Position numbers and translations under genes: made by a program. A DNA stretch of 64,000 nt, taken from Hippasteria phrygiana (Eukaryota; Echinodermata; Asteroidea; Valvatida; Goniasteridae). Under the pieces are notes generated by a model. That model was given only the letters and a program-made list of their open reading frames with translations, was not told the DNA's origin and made no database searches. The DNA is taken from positions 186,001 through 250,000 of the forward strand of contig JAZGUH010000224.1 in NCBI GenBank assembly GCA_037893225.1. The letters are read 5' to 3'. Shown here piece by piece: positions 30,801-45,380 of the stretch (positions within the stretch are counted from its first letter, which is position 1; each line of letters opens with the position of its first letter).

Positions 30801-31460
30801 TTGACATGCATGGAGCAATAAATAGACGGTAACATGTACACAGATGTTGGCCGGAAAGAAAATAAACATTGCGAGGTTTGAATTTTCTCCACAAGTTTTA
30901 ACTCTAGGAAGCCGCCGATGATTGCAACATGTAGCGCCAGATCTAAGCTATCCATACATGTCAAAATTACTGCATTTGGTTGATATTTCATGCAATTATG
31001 AATGAATAAAGCAAGTCCATACCCCAGGGAATTTGACGTGCATGGAGCAATAAATAGACGGTAATATGCACACAGATGTTGGCCGGAAAGAAAATAAACA
31101 TTGCGAGGTTTGAATTTTCTCCACAAGTTTTAACTCTAGGAAGCCGCCGATGATTGCAACATGTAGCGCCAGATCTAAGCTATCCATACATGTCAAAATT
31201 ACTGTATTTGGTTGATATTTCATGCAATTATGAATGAGTAGAGAAAAGTCCATACCCCAGGGAATTTGACAGTCATGGAGCAATAAATAGAAGGTAATAT
31301 GCACACAGATGTTGGCCGGAAAGAAAATAAACATTGCGAGGTTTGAATTTTCTCCACAAGTTTTAACTCTAGGAAGCCGCCGATGATTGCAACATGTAGC
31401 GCCAGATCTAAGCTATCCATACATGTCAAAATTACTGTATTTGGTTGATATTTCATGCAA
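21900..31460 (+). repeat. Large HOR repeated at 3,710 and 3,247 bp
   Basis: A run of variant monomers from about 21,900 to 24,260 reappears 3,710 bp later (16 monomers). The run from about 25,200 to 28,210 reappears 3,247 bp later (14 monomers). Both copies carry the distinctive monomer type agagaaaagtcc plus gacagtcatgg plus agaagg. The shorter second spacing, and an extra near-duplicate monomer at 28,214-28,670, show insertion and loss of units between copies. Confidence 0.8.
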
Positions 31461-32870
31461 TTATGAATGAGTAGAGCAAGTCCATACCCCAGGGAATTTG
31501 ACAGTCATGGAGCAATAAATAGACGGTAATATGTACACAGATGTTGGCCGGAAAGAAAATAAACATTGCGAGGTTTGAATTTTCTCCACAAGTTTTAACT
31601 CTAAGAAGCCGCCGATGATTGCAACATGTAGCGCCAGATCTAAGCTATCCATACATGTCAAAATTACTGTATTTGGTTGATATTTCATGCAATTATGAAT
31701 GAGTAAAGCAAGTCCATACCCCAGGGAATTTGACATGCATGGAGCAATAAATAGACGGTAACATGTACACAGATGTTGGCCGGAAAGAAAATAAACATTG
31801 CGAGGTTTGAATTTTCTCCACAAGTTTTAACTCTAGGAAGCCGCCGATGATTGCAACATGTAGCGCCAGATCTAAGCTATCCATACATGCAAAATTACTG
31901 CATTTGGTTGATATTTCATGCAATTATGAATGAGTAAAGCAAGTCCATACCCCAGGGAATTTGACATGCATGGAGCAATAAATAGACGGTAACATGTACA
32001 CAGATGTTGGCCGGAAAGAAAATAAACATTGCGAGGTTTGAATTTTCTCCACAAGTTTTAACTCTAGGAAGCCGCCGATGATTGCAACATGTAGCGCCAG
32101 ATCTAAGCTATCCATACATGCAAAATTACTGTATTTGGTTTATATTTCATGCAATTATGAATGAGTAAAGCAAGTCCATACCCCAGGGAATTTGACATGC
32201 ATGGAGCAATAAATAGACGGTAACATGTACACAGATGTTGGCCGGAAAGAAAATAAACATTGCGAGGTTTGAATTTTCTCCACAAGTTTTAACTCTAGGA
32301 AGCCGCCGATGATTGCAACATGTAGCGCCAGATCTAAGCTATCCATACATGTCAAAATTACTGTATTTGGTTGATATTTCATGCAATTATGAATGAGTAG
32401 AGCAAGTCCATACCCCAGGGAATTTGACATGCATGGAGCAATAAATAGAAGGTAATATGCACACAGATGTTGGCCGGAAAGAAAATAAACATTGCGAGGT
32501 TTGAATTTTCTCCACAAGTTTTAACTCTAGGAAGCCGCCGATGATTGCAACATGTAGCGCCAGATCTAAGCTATCCATACATGTCAAAATTACTGCATTT
32601 GGTTGATATTTCATGCAATTATGAATGAGTAAAGCAAGTCCATACCCCAGGGAATTTGACATGCATGGAGCAATAAATAGACGGTAACATGTACACAGAT
32701 GTTGGCCGGAAAGAAAATAAACATTGCGAGGTTTGAATTTTCTCCACAATTTTTATCTCTAGGAAGCCGCCGATGATTGCAACATGTAGCGCCAGATCTA
32801 AGCTATCCATACATGTCAAAATTACTGTATTTGGTTTATATTTCATGCAATTATGAATGAGTAAAGCAAG

Positions 32871-35800
32871 TCATACCCCAGGGAATTTGACATGCATGGA
32901 GCAATAAATAGACGGTAACATGTACACAGATGTTGGCCGGAAAGAAAATAAACATTGCGAGGTTTGAATTTTCTCCACAAGTTTTAACTCTAGGAAGCCG
33001 CCGATGATTGCAACATGTAGCGCCAGATCTAAGCTATCCATACATGTCAAAATTACTGTATTTGGTTGATATTTCATGCAATTATGAATGAGTAGAGAAA
33101 AGTCCATACCCCAGGGAATTTGACAGTCATGGAGCAATAAATAGAAGGTAATATGCACACAGATGTTGGCCGGAAAGAAAATAAACATTGCGAGGTTTGA
33201 ATTTTCTCCACAAGTTTTAACTCTAGGAAGCCGCCGATGATTGCAACATGTAGCGCCAGATCTAAGCTATCCATACATGTCAAAATTACTGCATTTGGTT
33301 GATATTTCATGCAATTATGAATGAATAAAGCAAGTCCATACCCCAGGGAATTTGACGTGCATGGAGCAATAAATAGACGGTAATATGCACACAGATGTTG
33401 GCCGGAAAGAAAATAAACATTGCGAGGTTTGAATTTTCTCCACAAGTTTTAACTCTAGGAAGCCGCCGATGATTGCAACATGTAGCGCCAGATCTAAGCT
33501 ATCCATACATGTCAAAATTACTGTATTTGGTTGATATTTCATGCAATTATGAATGAGTAGAGAAAAGTCCATACCCCAGGGAATTTGACAGTCATGGAGC
33601 AATAAATAGAAGGTAATATGCACACAGATGTTGGCCGGAAAGAAAATAAACATTGCGAGGTTTGAATTTTCTCCACAAGTTTTAACTCTAGGAAGCCGCC
33701 GATGATTGCAACATGTAGCGCCAGATCTAAGCTATCCATACATGTCAAAATTACTGCATTTGGTTGATATTTCATGCAATTATGAATGAGTAAAGCAAGT
33801 CCATACCCCAGGGAATTTGACATGCATGGAGCAATAAATAGACGGTAATATGTACACATATGTTGGCCGGAAAGAAAATAAACATTGCGAGGTTTGAATT
33901 TTCTCCACAAGTTTTAACTCTAAGAAGCCGCCGATGATTGCAACATGTAGCGCCAGATCTAAGCTATCCATACATTTCAAAATTACTGTATTTGGTTGAT
34001 ATTTCATGCAATTATGAATGAGTAAAGCAAGTCCATACCCCAGGGAATTTGACATGCATGGAGCAATAAATAGACGGTAACATGTACACAGATGTTGGCC
34101 GGAAAGAAAATAAACATTGCGAGGTTTGAATTTTCTCCACAAGTTTTAACTCTAGGAAGCCGCCGATGATTGCAACATGTAGCGCCAGATCTAAGCTATC
34201 CATACATGTCAAAATTACTGCATTTGGTTGATATTTCATGCAATTATGAATGAATAAAGCAAGTCCATACCCCAGGGAATTTGACGTGCATGGAGCAATA
34301 AATAGACGGTAATATGCACACAGATGTTGGCCGGAAAGAAAATAAACATTGCGAGGTTTGAATTTTCTCCACAAGTTTTAACTCTAGGAAGCCGCCGATG
34401 ATTGCAACATGTAGCGCCAGATCTAAGCTATCCATACATGTCAAAATTACTGTATTTGGTTGATATTTCATGCAATTATGAATGAGTAGAGCAAGTCCAT
34501 ACCCCAGGGAATTTGACAGTCATGGAGCAATAAATAGAAGGTAATATGCACACAGATGTTGGCCGGAAAGAAAATAAACATTGCGAGGTTTGAATTTTCT
34601 CCACAAGTTTTAACTCTAGGAAGCCGCCGATGATTGCAACATGTAGCGCCAGATCTAAGCTATCCATACATGTCAAAATTACTGCATTTGGTTGATATTT
34701 CATGCAATTATGAATGAGTAAAGCAAGTCCATACCCCAGGGAATTTGACATGCATGGAGCAATAAATAGACGGTAATATGTACACAGATGTTGGCCGGAA
34801 AGAAAATAAACATTGCGAGGTTTGAATTTTCTCCACAAGTTTTAACTCTAAGAAGCCGCCGATGATTGCAACATGTAGCGCCAGATCTAAGCTATCCATA
34901 CATGTCAAAATTACTGTATTTGGTTTATATTTCATGCAATTATGAATGAGTAAAGCAAGTCCATACCCCAGGGAATTTGACATGCATGGAGCAATAAATA
35001 GACGGTAACATGTACACAGATGTTGGACGGAAAGAAAATAAACATTGCGAGGTTTGAATTTTCTCCACAAGTTTTAACTCTAGGAAGCCGCCGATGATTG
35101 CAACATGTAGCGCCAGATCTAAGCTATCCATACATGTCAAAATTACTGCATTTGGTTGATATTTCATGCAATTATGAATGAATAAAGCAAGTCCATACCC
35201 CAGGGAATTTGACGTGCATGGAGCAATAAATAGACGGTAATATGCACACAGATGTTGGCCGGAAAGAAAATAAACATTGCGAGGTTTGAATTTTCTCCAC
35301 AAGTTTTAACTCTAGGAGGCCGTCGATGATTGCAACATGTAGCGCCAGATCTAAGCTATCCATACATGTCAAAATTACTGCATTTGGTTGATATTTCATG
35401 CAATTATGAATGAGTAAAGCAAGTCCATACCCAAGGGAATTTGACATGCATGGAGCAATAAATAGACGGTAACATGTACACAGATGTTGGCCGGAAAGAA
35501 AATAAACATTGCGAGGTTTGAATTTTCTCCACAAGTTTTAACTCTAGGAAGCCGCCGATGATTGCAACATGTAGCGCCAGATCTAAGCTATCCATACATG
35601 TCAAAATTACTGTATTTGGTTGATATTTCATGCAATTATGAATGAGTAAAGCAAGTCCATACCCCAGGGAATTTGACAGTCATGGAGCAATAAATAGAAG
35701 GTAATATGCACACAGATGTTGGCCGGAAAGAAAATAAACATTGCGAGGTTTGAATTTTCTCCACAAGTTTTAACTCTAGGAAGCCGCCGATGATTGCAAC

Positions 35801-38800
35801 ATGTAGCGCCAGATCTAAGCTATCCATACATGTCAAAATTACTGCATTTGGTTGATATTTCATGCAATTATGAATGAGTAAAGCAAGTCCATACCCCAGA
35901 GAATTTGACATGCATGGAGCAATAAATAGACGGTAATATGTACACAGATGTTGGCCGGAAAGAAAATAAACATTGCGAGGTTTGAATTTTCTCCACAAGT
36001 TTTAACTCTAAGAAGCCGCCGATGATTGCAACATGTAGCGCCAGATCTAAGCTATCCATACATGTCAAAATTACTGTATTTGGTTTATATTTCATGCAAT
36101 TATGAATGAGTAAAGCAAGTCCATACCCCAGGGAATTTGACATGCATGGAGCAATAAATAGACGGTAACATGTACACAGATGTTGGCCGGAAAGAAAATA
36201 AATATTGCGAGGTTTGAATTTTCTCCACAAGTTTTAACTCTAGGAAGCCGCCGATGATTGCAACATGTAGCGCCAGATCTAAGCTATCCATACATGTCAA
36301 AATTACTGCATTTGGTTGATATTTCATGCAATTATGAATGAATAAAGCAAGTCCATACCCCAGGGAATTTGACGTGCATGGAGCAATAAATAGACGGTAA
36401 TATGCACACAGATGTTGGCCGGAAAGAAAATAAACATTGCGAGGTTTGAATTTTCTCCACAAGTTTTAACTCTAGGAAGCCGCCGATGATTGCAACATGT
36501 AGCGCCAGATCTAAGCTATCCATACATGTCAAAATTACTGTATTTGGTTGATATTTCATGCAATTATGAATGAGTAAAACAAGTCATACCCCAGGGAATT
36601 TGACATGCATGGAGCAATAAATAGACGGTAATATGTACACAGATGTTGGCCGGAAAGAAAATAAACATTGCGAGGTTTGAATTTTCTCCACAAGTTTTAA
36701 CTCTAAGAAGCCGCCGATGATTGCAACATGTAGCGCCAGATCTAAGCTATCCATACATGTCAAAATTACTGTATTTGGTTGATATTTCATGCAATTATGA
36801 ATGAGTAAAGCAAGTCCATACCCAAGGGAATTTGACATGCATGGAGCAATAAATAGACGGTAACATGTACACAGATGTTGGCCGGAAAGAAAATAAACAT
36901 TGCGAGGTTTGCATTTTCTCCACAAGTTTTAACTCTAGGAAGCCGCCGATGATTGCAACATGTAGCGCCAGATCTAAGCTATCCATACATGTCAAAATTA
37001 CTGTATTTGGTTGATATTTCATGCAATTATGAATGAGTAAAGCAAGTCCATACCCCAGGGAATTTGACATGCATGGAGCAATAAATAGACGGTAATATGT
37101 ACACAGATGTTGGCCGGAAAGAAAATAAACATTGCGAGGTTTGAATTTTCTCCACAAGTTTTAACTCTAGGAAGCCGCCGATGATTGCAACATGTAGCGC
37201 CAGATCTAAGCTATCCATACATGTCAAAATTACTGTATTTGGTTTATATTTCATGCAATTATGAATGAGTAAAGCAAGTCATACCCCAGGGAATTTGACA
37301 TGCATGGAGCAATAAATAGACGGTAATATGTACACAGATGTTGGCCGGAAAGAAAATAAACATTGCGAGGTTTGAATTTTCTCCACAAGTTTTAACTCTA
37401 GGAAGCCGCCGATGATTGCAACATGTAGCGCCAGATCTAAGCTATCCATACATGTCAAAATTACTGTATTTGGTTTATATTTCATGCAATTATGAATGAG
37501 TAAAGCAAGTCATACCCCAGGGAATTTGACATGCATGGAGCAATAAATAGACGGTAACATGTACACAGATGTTGGCCGGAAAGAAAATAAACATTGCGAG
37601 GTTTGAATTTTCTCCACAAGTTTTAACTCTAGGAAGCCGCCGATGATTGCAACATGTAGCGCCAGATCTAAGCTATCCATACATGTCAAAATTACTGTAT
37701 TTGGTTGATATTTCATGCAATTATGAATGAGTAGAGAAAAGTCCATACCCCAGGGAATTTGACAGTCATGGAGCAATAAATAGAAGGTAATATGCACACA
37801 GATGTTGGCCGGAAAGAAAATAAACATTGCGAGGTTTGAATTTTCTCCACAAGTTTTAACTCTAGGAAGCCGCCGATGATTGCAACATGTAGCGCCAGAT
37901 CTAAGCTATCCATACATGTCAAAATTACTGCATTTGGTTGATATTTCATGCAATTATGAATGAATAAAGCAAGTCCATACCCCAGGGAATTTGACGTGCA
38001 TGGAGCAATAAATAGACGGTAATATGCACACAGATGTTGGCCGGAAAGAAAATAAACATTGCGAGGTTTGAATTTTCTCCACAAGTTTTAACTCTAGGAA
38101 GCCGCCGATGATTGCAACATGTAGCGCCAGATCTAAGCTATCCATACATGTCAAAATTACTGTATTTGGTTGATATTTCATGCAATTATGAATGAGTAGA
38201 GAAAAGTCCATACCCCAGGGAATTTGACAGTCATGGAGCAATAAATAGAAGGTAATATGCACACAGATGTTGGCCGGAAAGAAAATAAACATTGCGAGGT
38301 TTGAATTTTCTCCACAAGTTTTAACTCTAGGAAGCCGCCGATGATTGCAACATGTAGCGCCAGATCTAAGCTATCCATACATGTCAAAATTACTGCATTT
38401 GGTTGATATTTCATGCAATTATGAATGAGTAAAGCAAGTCCATACCCCAGGGAATTTGACATGCATGGAGCAATAAATAGACGGTAATATGTACACAGAT
38501 GTTGGCCGGAAAGAAAATAAACATTGCGAGGTTTGAATTTTCTCCACAAGTTTTAACTCTAAGAAGCCGCCGATGATTGCAACATGTAGCGCCAGATCTA
38601 AGCTATCCATACATGTCAAAATTACTGTATTTGGTTGATATTTCATGCAATTATGAATGAGTAAAGCAAGTCCATACCCCAGGGAATTTGACATGCATGG
38701 AGCAATAAATAGACGGTAACATGTACACAGATGTTGGCCGGAAAGAAAATAAACATTGCGAGGTTTGAATTTTCTCCACAAGTTTTAACTCTAGGAAGCC

Positions 38801-41800
38801 GCCGATGATTGCAACATGTAGCGCCAGATCTAAGCTATCCATACATGTCAAAATTACTGCATTTGGTTGATATTTCATGCAATTATGAATGAATAAAGCA
38901 AGTCCATACCCCAGGGAATTTGACGTGCATGGAGCAATAAATAGACGGTAATATGCACACAGATGTTGGCCGGAAAGAAAATAAACATTGCGAGGTTTGA
39001 ATTTTCTCCACAAGTTTTAACTCTAGGAAGCCGCCGATGATTGCAACATGTAGCGCCAGATCTAAGCTATCCATACATGTCAAAATTACTGTATTTGGTT
39101 GATATTTCATGCAATTATGAATGAGTAGAGCAAGTCCATACCCCAGGGAATTTGACAGTCATGGAGCAATAAATAGAAGGTAATATGCACACAGATGTTG
39201 GCCGGAAAGAAAATAAACATTGCGAGGTTTGAATTTTCTCCACAAGTTTTAACTCTAGGAAGCCGCCGATGATTGCAACATGTAGCGCCAGATCTAAGCT
39301 ATCCATACATGTCAAAATTACTGCATTTGGTTGATATTTCATGCAATTATGAATGAGTAAAGCAAGTCCATACCCCAGGGAATTTGACATGCATGGAGCA
39401 ATAAATAGACGGTAATATGTACACAGATGTTGGCCGGAAAGAAAATAAACATTGCGAGGTTTGAATTTTCTCCACAAGTTTTAACTCTAAGAAGCCGCCG
39501 ATGATTGCAACATGTAGCGCCAGATCTAAGCTATCCATACATGTCAAAATTACTGTATTTGGTTTATATTTCATGCAATTATGAATGAGTAAAGCAAGTC
39601 CATACCCCAGGGAATTTGACATGCATGGAGCAATAAATAGACGGTAACATGTACACAGATGTTGGACGGAAAGAAAATAAACATTGCGAGGTTTGAATTT
39701 TCTCCACAAGTTTTAACTCTAGGAAGCCGCCGATGATTGCAACATGTAGCGCCAGATCTAAGCTATCCATACATGTCAAAATTACTGCATTTGGTTGATA
39801 TTTCATGCAATTATGAATGAATAAAGCAAGTCCATACCCCAGGGAATTTGACGTGCATGGAGCAATAAATAGACGGTAATATGCACACAGATGTTGGCCG
39901 GAAAGAAAATAAACATTGCGAGGTTTGAATTTTCTCCACAAGTTTTAACTCTAGGAGGCCGCCGATGATTGCAACATGTAGCGCCAGATCTAAGCTATCC
40001 ATACATGTCAAAATTACTGCATTTGGTTGATATTTCATGCAATTATGAATGAGTAAAGCAAGTCCATACCCAAGGGAATTTGACATGCATGGAGCAATAA
40101 ATAGACGGTAACATGTACACAGATGTTGGCCGGAAAGAAAATAAACATTGCGAGGTTTGAATTTTCTCCACAAGTTTTAACTCTAGGAAGCCGCCGATGA
40201 TTGCAACATGTAGCGCCAGATCTAAGCTATCCATACATGTCAAAATTACTGTATTTGGTTGATATTTCATGCAATTATGAATGAGTAAAGCAAGTCCATA
40301 CCCCAGGGAATTTGACAGTCATGGAGCAATAAATAGAAGGTAATATGCACACAGATGTTGGCCGGAAAGAAAATAAACATTGCGAGGTTTGAATTTTCTC
40401 CACAAGTTTTAACTCTAGGAAGCCGCCGATGATTGCAACATGTAGCGCCAGATCTAAGCTTTCCATACATGTCAAAATTACTGCATTTGGTTGATATTTC
40501 ATGCAATTATGAATGAGTAAAGCAAGTCCATACCCCAGAGAATTTGACATGCATGGAGCAATAAATAGACGGTAATATGTACACAGATGTTGGCCGGAAA
40601 GAAAATAAACATTGCGAGGTTTGAATTTTCTCCACAAGTTTTAACTCTAAGAAGCCGCCGATGATTGCAACATGTAGCGCCAGATCTAAGCTATCCATAC
40701 ATGTCAAAATTACTGTATTTGGTTTATATTTCATGCAATTATGAATGAGTAAAGCAAGTCCATACCCCAGGGAATTTGACATGCATGGAGCAATAAATAG
40801 ACGGTAACATGTACACAGATGTTGGCCGGAAAGAAAATAAATATTGCGAGGTTTGAATTTTCTCCACAAGTTTTAACTCTAGGAAGCCGCCGATGATTGC
40901 AACATGTAGCGCCAGATCTAAGCTATCCATACATGTCAAAATTACTGCATTTGGTTGATATTTCATGCAATTATGAATGAATAAAGCAAGTCCATACCCC
41001 AGGGAATTTGACGTGCATGGAGCAATAAATAGACGGTAATATGCACACAGATGTTGGCCGGAAAGAAAATAAACATTGCGAGGTTTGAATTTTCTCCACA
41101 AGTTTTAACTCTAGGAAGCCGCCGATGATTGCAACATGTAGCGCCAGATCTAAGCTATCCATACATGTCAAAATTACTGTATTTGGTTGATATTTCATGC
41201 AATTATGAATGAGTAAAACAAGTCATACCCCAGGGAATTTGACATGCATGGAGCAATAAATAGACGGTAATATGTACACAGATGTTGGCCGGAAAGAAAA
41301 TAAACATTGCGAGGTTTGAATTTTCTCCACAAGTTTTAACTCTAAGAAGCCGCCGATGATTGCAACATGTAGCGCCAGATCTAAGCTATCCATACATGTC
41401 AAAATTACTGTATTTGGTTGATATTTCATGCAATTATGAATGAGTAAAGCAAGTCCATACCCAAGGGAATTTGACATGCATGGAGCAATAAATAGACGGT
41501 AACATGTACACAGATGTTGGCCGGAAAGAAAATAAACATTGCGAGGTTTGCATTTTCTCCACAAGTTTTAACTCTAGGAAGCCGCCGATGATTGCAACAT
41601 GTAGCGCCAGATCTAAGCTATCCATACATGTCAAAATTACTGTATTTGGTTGATATTTCATGCAATTATGAATGAGTAAAGCAAGTCCATACCCCAGGGA
41701 ATTTGACATGCATGGAGCAATAAATAGACGGTAATATGTACACAGATGTTGGCCGGAAAGAAAATAAACATTGCGAGGTTTGAATTTTCTCCACAAGTTT

Positions 41801-41917
41801 TAACTCTAGGAAGCCGCCGATGATTGCAACATGTAGCGCCAGATCTAAGCTATCCATACATGTCAAAATTACTGTATTTGGTTTATATTTCATGCAATTA
41901 TGAATGAGTAAAGCAAG
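32871..41917 (+). repeat. 4,639-bp (20-monomer) segmental tandem duplication
   Basis: Monomers from about 32,871 to 37,250 are repeated in the same order 4,639 bp downstream. Rare variants occur in both copies at exactly this offset: gttggacgg (35,027 and 39,666), ccccagaga (35,900 and 40,539), aatattgcg (36,203 and 40,842) and gtttgcatt (36,912 and 41,551). I saw only four private substitutions between the copies, at 33,859, 33,976 and 35,323 in the left copy and 40,461 in the right copy. Confidence 0.9.
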
Positions 41918-44900
41918 TCATACCCCAGGGAATTTGACATGCATGGAGCAATAAATAGACGGTAATATGTACACAGATGTTGGCCGGAAAGAAAATAAAC
42001 ATTGCGAGGTTTGAATTTTCTCCACAAGTTTTAACTCTAGGAAGCCGCCGATGATTGCAACATGTAGCGCCAGATCTAAGCTATCCATACATGTCAAAAT
42101 TACTGCATTTGGTTGATATTTCATGCAATTATGAATGAGTAAAGCAAGTCCATACCCCAGGGAATTTGACATGCATGGAGCAATAAATAGACGGTAATAT
42201 GTACACAGATGTTGGCCGGAAAGAAAATAAACATTGCGAGGTTTGAATTTTCTCCACAAGTTTTAACTCTAAGAAGCCGCCGATGATTGCAACATGTAGC
42301 GCCAGATCTAAGCTATCCATACATGTCAAAATTACTGTATTTGGTTTATATTTCATGCAATTATGAATGAGTAAAGCAAGTCCATACCCCAGGGAATTTG
42401 ACATGCATGGAGCAATAAATAGACGGTAACATGTACACAGATGTTGGCCGGAAAGAAAATAAACATTGCGAGGTTTGAATTTTCTCCACAAGTTTTAACT
42501 CTAGGAAGCCGCCGATGATTGCAACATGTAGCGCCAGATCTAAGCTATCCATACATGTCAAAATTACTGCATTTGGTTGATATTTCATGCAATTATGAAT
42601 GAATAAAGCAAGTCCATACCCCAGGGAATTTGACGTGCATGGAGCAATAAATAGACGGTAATATGCACACAGATGTTGGCCGGAAAGAAAATAAACATTG
42701 CGAGGTTTGAATTTTCTCCACAAGTTTTAACTCTAGGAAGTCGCCGATGATTGCAACATGTAGCGCCAGATCTAAGCTATCCATACATGTCAAAATTACT
42801 GTATTTGGTTGATATTTCATGCAATTATGAATGAGTAAAGCAAGTCCATACCCAAGGGAATTTGACATGCATGGAGCAATAAATAGACGGTAACATGTAC
42901 ACAGATGTTGGCCGGAAAGAAAATAAACATTGCGAGGTTTGAATTTTCTCCACAAGTTTTAACTCTAGGAAGCCGCCGATGATTGCAACATGTAGCGCCA
43001 GATCTAAGCTATCCATACATGTCAAAATTACTGTATTTGGTTGATATTTCATGCAATTATGAATGAGTAAAGCAAGTCCATACCCCAGGGAATTTGACAT
43101 GCATGGAGCAATAAATAGACGGTAATATGTACACAGATGTTGGCCGGAAAGAAAATAAACATTGCGAGGTTTGAATTTTCTCCACAAGTTTTAACTCTAG
43201 GAAGCCGCCGATGATTGCAACATGTAGCGCCAGATCTAAGCTATCCATACATGTCAAAATTACTGTATTTGGTTTATATTTCATGCAATTATGAATGAGT
43301 AAAGCAAGTCATACCCCAGGGAATTTGACATGCATGGAGCAATAAATAGACGGTAATATGTACACAGATGTTGGCCGGAAAGAAAATAAACATTGCGAGG
43401 TTTGAATTTTCTCCACAAGTTTTAACTCTAGGAAGCCGCCGATGATTGCAACATGTAGCGCCAGATCTAAGCTATCCATACATGTCAAAATTACTGCATT
43501 TGGTTGATATTTCATGCAATTATGAATGAGTAAAGCAAGTCCATACCCCAGGGAATTTGACATGCATGGAGCAATAAATAGACGGTAATATGTACACAGA
43601 TGTTGGCCGGAAAGAAAATAAACATTGCGAGGTTTGAATTTTCTCCACAAGTTTTAACTCTAAGAAGCCGCCGATGATTGCAACATGTAGCGCCAGATCT
43701 AAGCTATCCATACATGTCAAAATTACTGTATTTGGTTTATATTTCATGCAATTATGAATGAGTAAAGCAAGTCCATACCCCAGGGAATTTGACATGCATG
43801 GAGCAATAAATAGACGGTAACATGTACACAGATGTTGGCCGGAAAGAAAATAAACATTGCGAGGTTTGAATTTTCTCCACAAGTTTTAACTCTAGGAAGC
43901 CGCCGATGATTGCAACATGTAGCGCCAGATCTAAGCTATCCATACATGTCAAAATTACTGCATTTGGTTGATATTTCATGCAATTATGAATGAATAAAGC
44001 AAGTCCATACCCCAGGGAATTTGACGTGCATGGAGCAATAAATAGACGGTAATATGCACACAGATGTTGGCCGGAAAGAAAATAAACATTGCGAGGTTTG
44101 AATTTTCTCCACAAGTTTTAACTCTAGGAAGTCGCCGATGATTGCAACATGTAGCGCCAGATCTAAGCTATCCATATATGTCAAAATTACTGTATTTGGT
44201 TGATATTTCATGCAATTATGAATGAGTAAAGCAAGTCCATACCCAAGGGAATTTGACATGCATGGAGCAATAAATAGACGGTAACATGTACACAGATGTT
44301 GGCCGGAAAGAAAATAAACATTGCGAGGTTTGAATTTTCTCCACAAGTTTTAACTCTAGGAAGCCGCCGATGATTGCAACATGTAGCGCCAGATCTAAGC
44401 TATCCATACATGTCAAAATTACTGTATTTGGTTGATATTTCATGCAATTATGAATGAGTAAAGCAAGTCCATACCCCAGGGAATTTGACATGCATGGAGC
44501 AATAAATAGACGGTAATATGTACACAGATGTTGGCCGGAAAGAAAATAAACATTGCGAGGTTTGAATTTTCTCCACAAGTTTTAACTCTAGGAAGCCGCC
44601 GATGATTGCAACATGTAGCGCCAGATCTAAGCTATCCATACATGTCAAAATTACTGTATTTGGTTTATATTTCATGCAATTATGAATGAGTAAAGCAAGT
44701 CATACCCCAGGGAATTTGACATGCATGGAGCAATAAATAGACGGTAATATGTACACAGATGTTGGCCGGAAAGAAAATAAACATTGCGAGGTTTGAATTT
44801 TCTCCACAAGTTTTAACTCTAGGAAGCCGCCGATGATTGCAACATGTAGCGCCAGATCTAAGCTATCCATACATGTCAAAATTACTGCATTTGGTTGATA

Positions 44901-45380
44901 TTTCATGCAATTATGAATGAGTAAAGCAAGTCCATACCCCAGGGAATTTGACATGCATGGAGCAATAAATAGACGGTAATATGTACACAGATGTTGGCCG
45001 GAAAGAAAATAAACATTGCGAGGTTTGAATTTTCTCCACAAGTTTTAACTCTAAGAAGCCGCCGATGATTGCAACATGTAGCGCCAGATCTAAGCTATCC
45101 ATACATGTCAAAATTACTGTATTTGGTTTATATTTCATGCAATTATGAATGAGTAAAGCAAGTCCATACCCCAGGGAATTTGACATGCATGGAGCAATAA
45201 ATAGACGGTAACATGTACACAGATGTTGGCCGGAAAGAAAATAAACATTGCGAGGTTTGAATTTTCTCCACAAGTTTTAACTCTAGGAAGCCGCCGATGA
45301 TTGCAACATGTAGCGCCAGATCTAAGCTATCCATACATGTCAAAATTACTGCATTTGGTTGATATTTCATGCAATTATGA
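41434..45380 (+). repeat. 6-monomer HOR, about 2.8 copies of 1,391 bp
   Basis: Matching monomers start at 41,918, 43,309 and 44,700, and at the intermediate positions 42,129/43,520/44,911 and 42,361/43,752/45,143. All are 1,391 bp apart, i.e. five 232-bp units and one 231-bp unit. The first two copies carry the gaagtcgcc variant (42,739 and 44,131). The third breaks off before reaching it. One private change, catatatgtc near 44,176, marks the second copy. Confidence 0.85.
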
